A DNA stretch of 64,000 nt from Takifugu bimaculatus (GCA_004026145.2 CP034986.1:13999804-14063803); one strand, 5' to 3'. Counted from the stretch's first letter, positions 25,472 to 38,669 are shown. Notes: a model not told the origin generated them from the letters alone. Numbers and translations are program-made.

Positions 25472-28400
25472 TCACAGGTCAGAGAGAGTTGGGTCTCTTG
25501 TATCCTGGCTGTGGGAACCACCAGACATGCAAAAAGCAAACATGCAGCTGAGACTGTGAACAAATATTTGTGAACCCTGCATCCTAAAAAGGTCATGTGG
25601 AAAAATGTTCACGAAAGGAAATGTTTTTGGGGGGTTTGGAATGTTTGACATGGCCATTAAGTTCATTTGCTTTCCTCCATGTTCTTAACCCCATACTGAA
25701 AAGTTTGAACTGCCCCCTTGACAAAGTCTACCTTACCAGTGATCTGTCATGCTGCAACTATAAAGTTTAGTTTTGGAATGAACCAACTAGCAAAACTATA
25801 TCCCAAATAAAATAAGAAATAAAAGCAAAGTTTTTTAAGGGACTTACTAGACTTACTTTGAAATTTAGTTTTACTACAATGATTCATAAAATGGAATGAC
25901 AACAACGTGGCTTTAGTCATGAATCATCTCGCAAGTCCATAGTATGACAAACTGCATCTACCTGCAAGTGTTGGGGTTGAACTTCTTGCCCTGCCGCAGA
26001 CACGACTGAAAACTCTCTCTACACTGACACGTGCAGGTGTCGGGGTTGAGGGGTTGATTCCGCAGACACTGTACAGCACATACACAGCCGCACAGCTCCT
26101 CATCCCATCGCTGGCCTGTGGGACACAACCTACCCTCACCTTGACCTTCACACTGGCATTCACCTAATTAAAACAGAGAGAGAGAATCAGATATTCTCAT
26201 TCACATGCTTCCTTTCTTATTGTACTAAATGTCTGACGTGTTGCTCACATAGTTGCACACACTCCCCCAGTATGAGATCAAATCTTTATCAATTTAAATA
26301 AGAATTTTTTAAATATCTGAAGTCTTTCTTACAGGTTGTGTGGTCCAGTTTCCAGCCTGGGCCACAGCTGTCTTCGGTGAGTCCGTTTCGACAGACACAC
26401 TCGCAAGTGGTTTCATCCATAACCCTGTTGGGACCACAGAGAGCCAGAAGACCTGAGTCCAGCACATCTGGATGCAACATGAAAGGAGAGCAAAATTGGT
26501 AAATAGTGGTCAATTTGGACTTTTGTTTTGGCTTTCATGTCATATTGGGCAATGCCATGGCAATCATCTCTGCAGTTTTCCAACATTAAGTCTTTTTGTG
26601 GGTAATTCTTGGGTTGCCTCATTTACTATGACTTTTCCCAGAACTGCTTATGGTTTTAATTTGATGGTGATAAGAAAACGTACTGATCGTACGTGAATTT
26701 CCATTGTATCAATTTGTTAAAACAGAATGATGAGTGATTTCTTGGTTTGTAATGATAAAAGGTAGGGACGAATGCAGAGCACAGATCACTGCATGAATCT
26801 ACAAGTAGAACGCTTCAAAAATGGTTAGACTTGCCTCTCTTTGCTTGAATAAACATGTCCGGGGGGGGGGGGTACACATCTACTTTCATTTTGGCACCCA
26901 GTTATCTTTATATCTTCATGTGGCTTTTTCAAGGGAACTATTGACAACTAACTCGTTGAAGCCAAACTAGAATTTAGCTGCCATCACAAAACCACTGTTA
27001 AGGTGTTGCCACATTTTTTCATGACATTGCATTTAAGGTCACAGTGCCGAGATTTCACAGCAAAAATGTATCCGCCTAAAAAAGAAAAACCAGCCCAGTT
27101 TATTTATTTATTTTAACATTTGCTGGTTACAACATGTTTTGGGTTGGTGTTCACTTGATTGCAGTAGCATTATACCACATAAAAGCAATCATCTTTTAGA
27201 TCTGCCTGATGTTGCATCATTTTCTGTTCTCTGATCCATCTAAACTATCCCTGATGGAGGGTTTGGGCTGAAGGAACCCACACGGTAATTACTTTTCTTC
27301 ATGGATGGACTTTTTATTTGCTGCAATTTATTTTTATGGTTTTTTTTTAGTACACTTGCCATTGAGACAGCTGGGGAAAAAAACGGAGAAGTCATTTTCA
27401 AAGATTTAAATGGGAAATTTAAATACCGTAAGTGGACTTATACAAATTCCTGGTTATGTCTCAGGCATTTAGAGGAAATCCACAGACTATCAGAATGTGT
27501 AAATTTTTGTAATGTAGAGAATTTGTGAATGGACAAATGATAAGGAAATTAAGAAGGCTATGTTGAGATTATCATATGGACAACACGTGCCTGGCTATTT
27601 TGGAAGGACTGTTGATGTCACATGGTTAAGTTACATGAAAACACGCAATGGTCAGCATGAGCTTGGAGCATGTGAAGACATCTGAAAATGGAAACTAGAT
27701 GTTTGGCAGCTGGACAGGAATAGTTCTCCAATCAGGCTGGGAATGTCACCTTTTTAGGAAGGCTCACTGTAGTATATGTGCTGTCTGAATTTTTCCCTTC
27801 AGAGATGCACTTTTCTGATGTACACTTGTACTGGAGTTTTGCTGTCTCCAGATTGCACAATATAAACGTACTTCCCGATCAGTTTTCCATGTCAAAATGT
27901 ATTCAGAGGGGATTTTTGGACAAAATCTTCCATGACACGAATGAATAAAATCTCATTCTGGATTGCAATTGTGAAAACAGCTTAAGATGGACATTGACGT
28001 AATGAGCTGCTTTAATCATTCAGCTGTGGTTTTAGCCTTAAAAATACCACAAAAAAAATCCACCTTGCACTTTTCAATATATTTTTTTGTCTCTGAAATA
28101 CATCTTTAACATGTTCAAATTCACATTTGCTAATCATTTAATGCAGACCATAAAGGAAATCAAATTTCAGATGTCCTATTATTATTAGCAAAGATCTTCA
28201 CACAGTTTAGAAACATTTGGAGCTTCTAGTATCCAGTAGGACAACCATGAAAAGTTCAGATGTGCATTTTCTACAGACTTACCAGTTTGAGAGTAGTTTA
28301 TGGCATCTGTCGAGACACACCCACAGTTTATTGGATCCCACAATGACCCAGAGGCACAGGGAAATTCAGGTTGGGAACACCTATGCAAATATTTGCCATC

Positions 28401-29913
28401 ATTAGGTTAGAAATAATTGTATTAAAGCACACACGTTACATGACGTCACTCTTTCCTCTCACATGTGATCTGTTGCGGCTCTTCTTATGATAGAGTGCAG
28501 CGGCCGCTTGGAGATGCATTCACATGAAGTGTGATTGATGAAGGTTACCATGACTGCTTGTCGGTCCATCCTAGGTGGGGACAGCTCCATCAGCTGATGG
28601 ACATACAGATAAACATTAGCAGGATGTGTCTGTGTATGTGCTTAGCAGAACAGAGTTTGTTGGCTGTGATCCATCTATAGATTTGCTCTGTATATTTGAG
28701 TCAGTGTGGGAAATCTGATCCTGTTGATGAAATATTACAAAACTTTGGATGCATTTCCTATGTCCAGTTGCAGCCAAAGGGCGTCCCCCTTCTACAGGGT
28801 GTGTTGGGGTACAAAAGAGTGTGTTGCATAACTATGTTTTAAGCATACAGCTGCATGACTTACTGTCTTGTTCACAAGTGCGTAACTTGTATTTGTGCAG
28901 TAAAAGGCCTCACTGGTGCAGCATCCTCCGCAACGATGCAGGGATACACAGCGGGGGATGTAGAAATGACTGGTGGATTCTCGGTACTCTTTGGTAACCT
29001 CGACACACACTTCTCTGGGCTGGCAGGATGTCCGTTTCATCTCCTCTAGAATGACTAGAAACAAAGAGCTGGATAAGTAAAACTGTGGCTCCAGCTTTAG
29101 TTGTAATCTGAGCCTAAGGGAGCGCTTCAGTTTGAATTCATGCTAAAATGTTTTCTTTTGAATCAAATATTGGAAGCAAGAATCTTAATCAGGAAAGATG
29201 AACATCACTCCACTTTTAAGTTAAAATCACAACAAGGTTTATCATAGAAATGTCAGTATGATAAGAATTGTGTAGATGTAATGCCTTTTTTATTGTGTGG
29301 TTGAATGTTTATTCATGTATGAGCATTTATTTTGGCTCAGGTTCTAAGGAAACAATGTTTAGGGTGGACCGTGAGGAGATATGAATGAGACATTTCTTAT
29401 ATGATAAAGTGTGATAGTGATCTGGTTCTCTTTATACATTAGGCAAATACTTTTATTCGACCATCTTCAGATCAAAATCAACCGGTTCTAACATACTGTT
29501 TCTGACTGTGTGGGAAACATGTCATAATTTACCTTCCAAAGTCTCATCCATCTTATGAAGCGCCTCTTCCCTTGGCTGACCCCACAGATCATCATCAGTA
29601 GAATGGAAAGCATTTGCAGCAGAGTCAGGAAAAGGAGGGAAAGCTGAGGACATGCGCCATGATTTCTTCCTCAAGCAGTGCTGAAGCAAGCTGTATTCAG
29701 GGTAGAGAAGTTGTAACAGCTGATCTACGCTTGTCACTGTTTCCAAAATAGGCTGGTCATCAGACAACTCTGGAGTCTGGAAGATAGAAACATTTGAAGA
29801 AACATAAATAACTAATTTCAGGCTTGTAACTAGATCCATCCATCCATCCATCCATCCATCCATCCATCCATCCATCCATCCATCCATCCATCCATCCATC
29901 CATCCATCCATCC

Positions 29914-29951
<38 letters not shown>

Positions 29952-30884
29952 CTATATCTAGATATATATATTCATATATATATCTAGATATAGATATAGA
30001 TATATACATACGCATACACACACACACACACACACCTTTTATATATACCTTTTATTTCACTTTTTTCATAATGAGAGCCATTTTTAAACTATTCACAGTA
30101 CTTTTACATGGAGGAAGTTTCAGATTATTATAAATGTTACTTAAGACGCACCCCTCTCTGATTCAGCCTTGTCATGGTTTTCTGGCTTCACAATAAAGGT
30201 TCAGGACTGCCTTGGGGAAATGCACTGGATAAACGAAGAATCAATTGTGTCACAAAGGCGCCTGTATGCCAGCTGGAAGTTGAGCCTGACATGAATTCCT
30301 TGGATTTGGGTGATTGTTAAGCTTCCCAACAAACTCAGTTGTACAGTTGGTATTACCTCAATAGAAACCAAAACTCTTTTAACTGCCTCATTTATCTTCT
30401 TCTGATTCACTGGCTGGTTTCCCCACATAAGACATTACCTAGATTGGAGTCATTTTTATTTTTCATTTGTAGCGCTCTGTCTTTTCTCACAGAACAACAG
30501 ATCTGTTGTAAATTCCCATAAAACTTTAATTTCACAAAGTGTGAATCTTATAGTATTGAATTTTGTACTTGAAATCACACCAGCAGCTCCATGAAGAGGC
30601 ACATTGTTTGTTTCTTTGTTTTACGAGGACCATCAGATATATACAAATGTGTTCCACAAGGACCAGTATTTGCCCCCCTGCATGTTAATCCAAGTCCAAG
30701 AGGATTGATGATGGAATGTTCCCGTTTTCATGTATTTATTGTATAGTCAGAATTCCAAGTACTCTGAAAAACAATATCTTACCTCAGTGACCATGTCCCC
30801 AGCGTGGTAAAAGTCGATGAAGTCTTGTCCTGAACACAGTCTGCTAATGTTAAGAATCCATAGGAGCAAAGCTGGTATCCACAT
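25472..30884 (-). CDS. vegfc: vegfc-like vascular endothelial growth factor
   Basis: Secreted PDGF/VEGF-family ligand; VEGF-C signals through VEGFR3 in lymphatic and vessel growth. Exons in transcript order: 30783-30884, 29533-29776, 28864-29054, 28463-28593, 28283-28380, 26333-26467, 25962-26163, 25472-25547; all phases close, 392 aa (human VEGF-C 419). A hydrophobic signal peptide follows the ATG (MWIPALLLWIL). The propeptide has SVDQLLQLLYPEY, typical of VEGF-C. The cystine-knot core has CQPREVC, RCGGCC and NHTSCEC, then the HSIIRR processing site. Next come Cys-rich repeats (CGPNRVMDETTCECVC, CGPGWKLDHTTC, LRNQPLNPDTC). Repeat number and NQPLNP favour VEGF-C over VEGF-D. The core is diverged, and the last exon is short and atypical after CSCMFAFC, so a vegfd or lineage-specific paralogue is possible. 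The last-exon acceptor has a second in-frame option 6 nt upstream. Confidence 0.88.
29835..30036. repeat. compound microsatellite
   Basis: Consecutive simple repeats: (CATC)n at about 29835-29912, (CT)n to about 29939, an (AT)-rich palindromic block with TATATCTAGATATA-type units to about 30005, then (CA)n to about 30036. It lies in the intron between vegfc-like exons 1 and 2. The apparent MDGW-repeat protein on the minus strand is this microsatellite. Confidence 0.9.
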
Positions 30885-33800
30885 AGTGAGGATGTAGTCG
30901 GGGTATAAGGGTAGAAAAGAGGGGACCGTAGATTTGAACCTGAATGTAAAGTGAAAGAAGAGGAGGATGAGAGGCAGGTGGAAGAGTCTGAAATGAGAGG
31001 GTATCAGCAGGTATTTTGGCAGGTCGGCAGGTATTCCTTTGCTCCTTTCATTTTATCCTGGGACAAAGTTGCTCTTCTGACGTAGGTTGTTTGAATTTTG
31101 GGAACCAGTTGTTAAAACCATGATGAAGAAATAGTCTCGTCTTTTCTGTGTCAGAGACCGTTCCTTCGTTATTTTCCATCCGCAGTCATTAGCGGTCCGT
31201 ATCCCTGCCTTGTTCCATTCTCTCGCTTGCTTAATTTGTTGTCAGGTGCCTTTGAAATCACCGATTGTCTTTGGATTTGATCTCTTCCAGTTTTTCTTCT
31301 CTGTGCCTTTGTTGACCTTCAACTGGAATATTCTTCAACATCTCCCATTTATGTCCTGTCTTCTTACCAGCCTCGAGTTGTCCTCGTCGGTCTGTTCTCG
31401 CCCTTCACACTTGCTCCTCCACTCGCTTATTTTATCTATATTTTCTCTTCTTTTTACAGAACAGCTGTGCTCTTCCCTCCCACTGTCTGCCTCTCTCCCA
31501 GATTATTGCTGCCTTGTTATCTTTTTCCCGTTTCTTTGTCAAAAACCTCTGGGCAAATCTCTGTCTGCTTCTCTTCGGAGAACTTTTTCTAAGGCTGCCT
31601 CATTCCAAGTGGCTGACTCCAAGTTCTTTTCCAAAGAGTTTTATTTGTTTTGTGAGAAAAAGAAAAGAAGCTTTATAAAAGTGTCCAGCTTTTCGTGTTA
31701 AGTTCTTTTCCAGAGTGAATTTGCGTGCTGCTCTGAGGGATCCTGGTGGAGTGAATGAGCAAAAAGAATGAAAGGGTTGTTTCGTGTGGGTGGAGTGGGG
31801 ATTTGAAAGAGAAGATTTGTGCTTTATAGCTGATTATACTGCCACTTTTTTCCTCAGAAATTGCAGGCTACACAGATCCTACTGAGTCTGGCACCATTTC
31901 AACACCGACACTGTTTAATTTCCTCTTTTTATGGGATTTAGAATATCTGCAGAGGTTTTTGCTTTAGTATGTTCTGAACTTTCTTGTCCCCGGGCACAAC
32001 AATCAGATAATTCTCACATTTTCCCTTGTCCCTCCCACCTTTCTCGCACGTTTTTCTTATCCTTCTATCTTTGTAATTCCTCCATGCAAAAGCAGCTTGC
32101 CAGCGAGTCGTTAAAGCCACATGTTCAGTAGCAGCCTGCAGTGATGCATGTGCACGTTGCTTAACTTTATTACCCAAGTGTCTATGAGCTTAATGCCTTC
32201 ATTGTCTCACTCTTACTTGCCCCAGTGTTTGTGCTTATGCCAGCTGCTCCATTTCCTCCTCAGTAAGCACCACTCTTGATTTCTCCATGTGTATATGGGA
32301 GAAATACTCAACAGTAACCACAAATTATCATACCTGGACCGAGCATCGTTGGTTTCATCTGTCTTACTTCTTTTTCTGTATGACTTGGCCATTTAAGGTT
32401 ATAAAAATGGCAAAGTTTGCATACCTCTTTAATTATAGTGCCCTAAGGCTGTAGGTATGTGTGTCTGTTACGATGAGGAGAGGAAGGGAGGGTAAGAAGA
32501 GGTGAATATCTACCGCTACTTATATATTTGTCTGAATTCTGTGTTTTGTTTTGTTTTTTGCATCTATTTTCTTCTAGACCAAACCAATTTGTGACACATT
32601 TACATTGAATCATTGAGGATAGTCCGTCAGAGGAGGAATGGGGAAACGGCAGGCCAATAATTGGCAAAAGAGGTGTGTCTTGGAAACACTCGAATGAGAA
32701 AACATCCGATTTTTGAACCAGCCTTCTTAAAGATTAAAGACACACCCCCGCAGAGCTGCATGTGTCTGCTTGTCGTGTGCTTATGTGTTGAAATTCGTGC
32801 AACCAAATTCCACATTCCAGTCATGGCTTTCTCCATTTCATCATGTGAGCTTGAAACATACAATAGGATTATAGATGATAGAAATGCTTGCACTCAGTTT
32901 AAAATACACGACCTCACATCAGCATACGATTGGTCTTTGATGACAAATCTCTAACCAAAGCTATTTATTTGGGCTGCAGTCAATATCTTTAACCTTACAA
33001 ATGAAGTAACAAACAAAACCAAAAAACTAAAAGATGTTTGTGGATTTGGAAATCTATCTCAAAATCCACTGCAGTTACAATGATTATAAGAAGATTGTAA
33101 CTGAATGGATGAGTTTCATTTGGATGAACCACCAGTTAAAACATCGAATTCTGAGTTTGTGATGTTTTCTCTTCAGTATCATTTAGTGGAGAGTTTACAA
33201 AAATCTATCATAAAGTCAGATTTTCACTCAAAGCCTAAATAGATGAACTTATTATATAAATGTGATTATTACCTTTAATAACTAGAACCATATTATGAAA
33301 GATTGTAGCCATAAAAAGTTGCTTTTTAATATTTTAGCCTTCTGCATCCATTCTGCAGTCAGACTTGGGATTTTCAATCTTGAAAATGTAGGTATGGTTT
33401 GAGCTTTGGTTGCCTTATTGACATAAAGAAATTAAATGATTGTATTATTTACATCCTAAAAGATTGCTCAACTTTCCCTGTAGTCCCACAGAAGAACTTA
33501 CACTCAAAGAATCACCATCCCTTATACCTGCAGATCACCTAAAAATGTACACACAACACAGATGAAACACCATAGCTGTAATTTCTGCTGTAGTATATCA
33601 CGACTCAGCTCTGCTCTAGTTTAGAGCAACAATTATGTCCACTGCTGCTGAGCAGATGTTGACAGGCCTGGAAGCTGCCACTATGACGCTTTTAATACCA
33701 TCGTGTTTTCAGTGTGTCTCAGTTTTTTGAACTTTTAATGATTTCTTCACTTTTAATGATGAAGACAAACTCCTCCGCAAGTCTGGGGCAAGGCTGATAA

Positions 33801-36440
33801 CAAGGGATGAAGAGCTTCTGTCCGATATTCTCTTCTGTCTATAGTTATATAGTATATAGTTTATTGAGGATATGCATTGAGGATCTATGTGCATCTAGGT
33901 CTTGAAAAGAGCTACAGCTCAATCAACAGCAGCAATGGACGAGTTTATCTGTCAATACTTGGCATACTTTTTGTTTGTATGTTCTGCATTTGGAGCACCT
34001 AAGTGAATCCTTTATTTCAATGGGCTCGTCGAGCATATGGCCAGTTGCTTTACAACGTTTTAAAATAAATACACATTTTCGGTTTTGCGCCCATTCAGGA
34101 AGTTTAAAATATTAAGTTTTTACAGATACATTCGCATCGCAGAGATCTCCTCCTTGTTCCAATAATAATTGGCCATACTAGATCACCAGTTACTGTTTGT
34201 AAAGCTTCGGCTTCCAGGTCAGTGAAATATGGCATACAGCCCATGCACAGCTCGCCGTTCCACACGCTCTTGCCAGCCGATTCAAAACCGAGCTGTCTCT
34301 GGGTGGAAAGTCTGACTACAATAGAACTACTATGGGGCCATTGAAGTCGCGCTACGGCGACCACGTGCTTTTTGTGTACTCAAGCCACGACAGGAATTCG
34401 GTTTCCTTGAGTGAAATGAACTGATTGTGAGTGACAAGTCACTCAAAGAAGTTGAATGTCTCTAGTTTTACTCTACACTTCCTGAGGCCCCATTTACACG
34501 ATAACATTTTCAGAATTCGTTGGAAGACGAGAGTTGCAGAGGCCCCGTGTCCAGTCATGAAAAGTATCTCCTTGTCCAGGCCACCAATACCATGTATTAG
34601 ACATACCAGGCCAGTAGATGGCGATAATGAGCCGGACAAACATGCTCTTCAAAAGAAGCGAGTGATCACAGAAGTGAAAATTTTCAAAACAACAGCGATT
34701 ATCATGGCGACACCAACGTGGGCCGATGGCGGGATGGTGTTGCTTCTAAGAGCAACCCTCATCGTTAAAGTTAGTAAACCTGTGGAGGACGTAAATTGAG
34801 AGTCGCTCCGTTCTTCTTCTGCTCGCAAACTTGTTCTACGTCACGTGTAGCGTAGCCGCGCGGGCTCAGTACCCTGCAGCTGTAGTGCGCATGCCCGAAA
34901 TCGCTGCAAACTTTCCGCTCTGCGTTGACGCAACAGCTGCGGCAGCTTTTGCGAAACCCTCCACTTTGCAGCACTTTGCTCCGGTTTGAGGGGTTCTGGT
35001 ACAACGGGCAGCCCAAACGGAACTAAAGCGTCGTTGTTTTAACAGGGGCTACCAAAACACAGCACGGAATTTACAGTAACTCCAAATGATCTGTTTTAAA
35101 TTTATTGAATAGTCGATATCACTTTTGAAACTATAATAACTTTTAGATTTTTTTCCCCTCACCCTTTTTCGTGATAGAGTTGTCAGTAACTACGTTTGTC
35201 TGAGTTGCGTGGATCTTGTAAAACAGTCAGGCACATAATTAAATCCTTTGTAGATTTCGTGCAATGCGTGATTGCATGATTCATGCAAGTCACTGATTCA
35301 ATGGGAAAATCCCAGTTAAACCCGTTCTCTCATCCTCCGAAAAGCACAGAGCTGGCTGGTGTGTGTGTGTGTGTGTATGCAGAAACCTCGAACCATCAGG
35401 GTAATATTAGAGGGGTTTGGCTGATTTCCATGGCTGCATCAGTATCCCTCTGAACCCCAGTCTGATTTTTCCTTCCATGCTTTGTCACCATATATAGCAC
35501 ATAAGGGACCAATGAGCCATCACAGTACTTCACAGTGTATGGACACGCTTAAAAGCTGCCATTTGAAGATATTCCATACCTTTTGATTATGTTTGATTGA
35601 GAGGCTGGTACATTTTCACCTGAATAAATCCCTCAAAGTTATTAGTGAAGAAGTAGTAGTACAGGGGTTCTTACTCTGATTGTTTGACCTGGTTTGGATT
35701 TCCTCAGAACACATATTAGATCCTCCAAAACAAGTGAATGTAGTTCATTTCATGAACAAGGAAAATACCTGGCGCCATCTGCTGGACAAACTCGAAGCAC
35801 CACGCTGTCGTCAAGCAGCAACATGAGGAAAAAAATATAAGATTTATATAGATTTGTATTTTGCCAGTAGAGAAATATGTGACACTTACTATCTTTTGGA
35901 TCTATTTATTAGTATCTTAACATTTCTGAAAAGGTTATGGATGAAACCAGCAATCACAAGGAAATATTACAGGGATATGTTTAAAAATGTAAATAACATC
36001 AAGACAGAGAAATAATTGACATTTTAAAATAAATGACAAAAAAGTATTACTGTGCAGATGCTTTGTGCTGAATACGTAACGAGTTTATGTATAATACGAC
36101 AGTACCACAGACCACTTTTTTGAAGCCTTGTTGAAACCTTTAAACCAAGACGGCTGATTTGCTTGGACACGAGGCTAAGAAAAAAGTCCAAATACGTAGT
36201 TATGTTTTTTGGTTTTGTGTTCTTAGTGCAGAGAACAAGTAGTTAACATCACAATTTCCACATTTATTAATCAAACATCATAAGATAGACATCTTATGCT
36301 GTCAATGAGGAAAATATTCACTTAAATTCAATTATATTTAAAGCTAATCGTACAATGAATAACTGTGGAGCATTTGTCAGAGTTGGTACGAGGGCAGAAA
36401 ATGAAAAAAATATAAATATGTGAAAATATATCAATGCTGT
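30885..36440. other. intergenic, vegfc-like gene to TAAR array
   Basis: About 5.5 kb with no supported gene. The part near 31200-31700 is pyrimidine-rich on the plus strand, which keeps a 163-codon frame open without protein similarity I recognise. 34480-35030 is relatively CpG-rich and may hold an old DNA-transposon remnant. A short (GT)n lies near 35360. Confidence 0.5.
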
Positions 36441-37460
36441 CTAAAGTAGCTTGATGTCATTCGAGTACAAACGCAGTATTTTAAATGTGACGATGAGTTT
36501 GATAGACCTCCTAAACCAGGGATAGAAGAGAGCATAAATCAAAGGGTTCACACAAGAGTTGATCATCATTATCCAAGACAAAACAGCAAAGTAAGATAAG
36601 TTATTTGAGGTGTCTCCACCTGCGAGAGCTGGATAGTAATAGGGACAAAAACACAAGAGAAACACAGTGATCACAATCCCCAGAGTTCTGGCTGCTTTCC
36701 ACTCTGATTTTGTCACTCTGGGAGCTGCATTCACAGCGAGGGCAACATTCTGAATACGAATGACCCGCATTTGGGCCACAGCAGCTATAAACACTCTCAT
36801 GTACATAACAACCATGACAGTACAGGGTAAAACAAAGGTGATAAATAGATCAACAGTTCCAGAAATGTGGCTGATGACAACCACACACTCTCCATGGCAG
36901 GAATTGTACCTTTCTGGCTGCTGGAGGTGGCCCATCAAAATACTTCCGTTATACAGTAGAGAACAGGCCCAACATAGGCAGATTGCAATTTTAGCTTTTC
37001 TCAGGGTTACCTTGGTGGTATAGAGCAGAGGGTCACAAATAGCCAGATAACGGTCAATAGAAATGAGCACCATGTTGCCCACAGATGCAGAAAGTACACA
37101 GTAGGACACATAAGGAGTCAGAGCACACATCAAACTCCCGAGCCACCAGCACATTTCCACATAACGCAGGCCCTCGATCGGCATCACCAGCAGCCCCACC
37201 ACCAGATCAGAGACAGCAAGAGAGAGGAGCAGGGTGTTGGTGGGTGTGTGAAGCTGCCTAAAGTGAGAGATAGAGATGATGACAAGAAGATTAAAAGTCA
37301 CAGTGAGCAGAGAGACTGAGGCCAGCAGGCTGATGAACACTGCAGTTTCAGAGAAGGTTTGGTTGAGCCTCTTGCAGGAGGCGTTAAGCTTAGCAAAGCA
37401 GGGCAAAGGTTCCCCAGTGCTCTCCATGAGACAGGAGAGGAAAAGGTGCAACTCCCCCAT
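36441..37460 (-). CDS. trace amine-associated receptor, copy A (clade III-like)
   Basis: Single-exon class A GPCR, 339 aa, of the TAAR family, which are olfactory amine receptors in the sensory neuron membrane. Evidence: N-glycosylation sites near the N-terminus (NAS, NQT), seven hydrophobic segments, LAVSD in TM2, Cys112, DRY at 136-138 followed by LAICDP, Pro212 in TM5, and the TAAR-type TM7 with NPLIYALFYPWFRR. The classical amine anchor Asp3.32 is Ser119 (codon 37104-37106), whereas Asp204 sits at 5.42 (36849-36851), eight before Pro5.50. It is one of three tandem copies. It differs from copies B and C at several sites, for example CFCP rather than CFGP in TM6. Asp3.32 loss with Asp5.42 matches teleost-specific clade III TAARs. 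The ligand cannot be told from the sequence. Confidence 0.93.
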   Translation of the reverse strand: MGELHLFLSCLMESTGEPLPCFAKLNASCKRLNQTFSETAVFISLLASVSLLTVTFNLLVIISISHFRQLHTPTNTLLLSLAVSDLVVGLLVMPIEGLRYVEMCWWLGSLMCALTPYVSYCVLSASVGNMVLISIDRYLAICDPLLYTTKVTLRKAKIAICLCWACSLLYNGSILMGHLQQPERYNSCHGECVVVISHISGTVDLFITFVLPCTVMVVMYMRVFIAAVAQMRVIRIQNVALAVNAAPRVTKSEWKAARTLGIVITVFLLCFCPYYYPALAGGDTSNNLSYFAVLSWIMMINSCVNPLIYALFYPWFRRSIKLIVTFKILRLYSNDIKLL

Positions 37461-37947
37461 CAGAAGCTAATTTATCCTCTTCAGGTTGGCCTTATTTCCC
37501 TCTGATCACCTCACCACTGATGCAACTTAATTTTCCCTCCCTTCAAATCAAATGTCAGTCATTGTTGTATTCGGTCCTCGTAGATCCCTTGTGTAAACCT
37601 GAATTCTCTTCTTCCTGCCCTAGTTGGAACTTGCCATTGATAAAAAACATAAAAGTGAATTTATACAGTCTTTAAATTAAATGATATTAGTAGTTTGAGT
37701 CTTCACTGAAATAGTCAACTACTGTGTCAAAGACTGTTCCAATTGTATTTGTGAAAATAAATTCCCCATAGATTCAACTGTGGGTACTCAGGAAGAGAAA
37801 GACACTCTAAGGTGTTCAATAAATGTGAATACTTCTGTACTGAGTGTACACAGAATATAGTTCTCTTGCACTGCTAATGAAATCTGATTTATTATATAAT
37901 GTGCATAGATATATTTTATTTTTTCTCTTGATGGTGTTTTCCCTTTT

Positions 37948-38195
37948 GAGGGTGCAGGAGCCTTTCCCTGCTGCGTGCAGCTCAAGGCCGTCCACCCCTG
38001 GATGACTTGGCAGCTCATCCCAGTGCCCTATGGGAGCATTTTGCTGTTGGGTATATTGCTCAAGAGTTCCTCGACAGTGCTCCGAATGGGTCCTGGCACC
38101 TCCCCCCTGCTGTCAGAACACCTTGTGGATTTTGTCTGCACCGGGTCTTGAACCCAGAACCCTCTGGGTTGTTGGTGCGCTGGTAATGCACTAAA
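37948..38195 (+). repeat. dispersed repeat, copy 3
   Basis: Upstream of TAAR copy A. It runs from GGGTGCAGGAGCC to the GAACCCAGAACCCTC block and beyond, and belongs to the same family as 6408-6615. It is nearly identical to 46893-47140 because both were copied with the TAAR unit. Confidence 0.65.
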
Positions 38196-38539
38196 ACGGT
38201 TGACTCCCTCGATCTGCCTGAGGGCCCTTGATGTCGCAGCCATCCAGCCTGGCTGCCATGGTGCTTGTTCAGAGGCCAGATTTGTGTGCCAATAGAGGAC
38301 TGATATGACAAAGATGCTGGAGACTGAAACTTGGGTCTACTGGAGACATGTTGGTGTCACCAGGGAGGTGTCCACATGGAGTGCATGATGGTGACTGCAG
38401 GAGTTGTGCATCAGTCTACGTCTGGTTTTAGGTCTCCTGTGTTGGAAACTGCAGAGTCAAGACGTTTGAATGTAGAGTGGGGGTGAGTCAAATGTCCATA
38501 TTAAGAGTTCAGCAGCTTTTATTCAGCCTGGTGGTCAAT

Positions 38540-38669
38540 CAATCTTTATCAATTATTATTTCTTTATAGAGCATCTGTTACAATCAAAATGGTCACTAGG
38601 TGCTTTACAGAATCTCCAGGCCTGATCCAACGGGCAACAGTGCCAAGGAGAAACTCACCTTTACCAGGA
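38540..38669 (+). repeat. second dispersed repeat, truncated by an LTR element
   Basis: CAATCAATCTTTATCAATTATT followed by GTGCTTTACAGAATCTCC and CCAAGGAGAAACTC. This type, ending with a GGAAGAAACCTTGAGCAG block, is frequent in fish genomes. Here it stops at 38669, where LTR sequence begins; the full copy is at 47485-47773. Confidence 0.65.

Noticed and set aside
29780..29911. A repetitive MDGW protein on the minus strand
   Set aside because: This is translation of the (CATC)n microsatellite; only 29533-29776 of that frame is a vegfc-like exon.
29835..30036. CRISPR-like array
   Set aside because: The repeats are simple microsatellites without spacers, and the genome is vertebrate.
31210..31701. 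163-codon plus-strand frame
   Set aside because: Kept open by pyrimidine-rich sequence; it has no domain or family features I recognise and no splice partners.
34771..35016. Possible small gene on the minus strand
   Set aside because: No recognisable protein, no splice context; more likely repeat or CpG-rich non-coding DNA.
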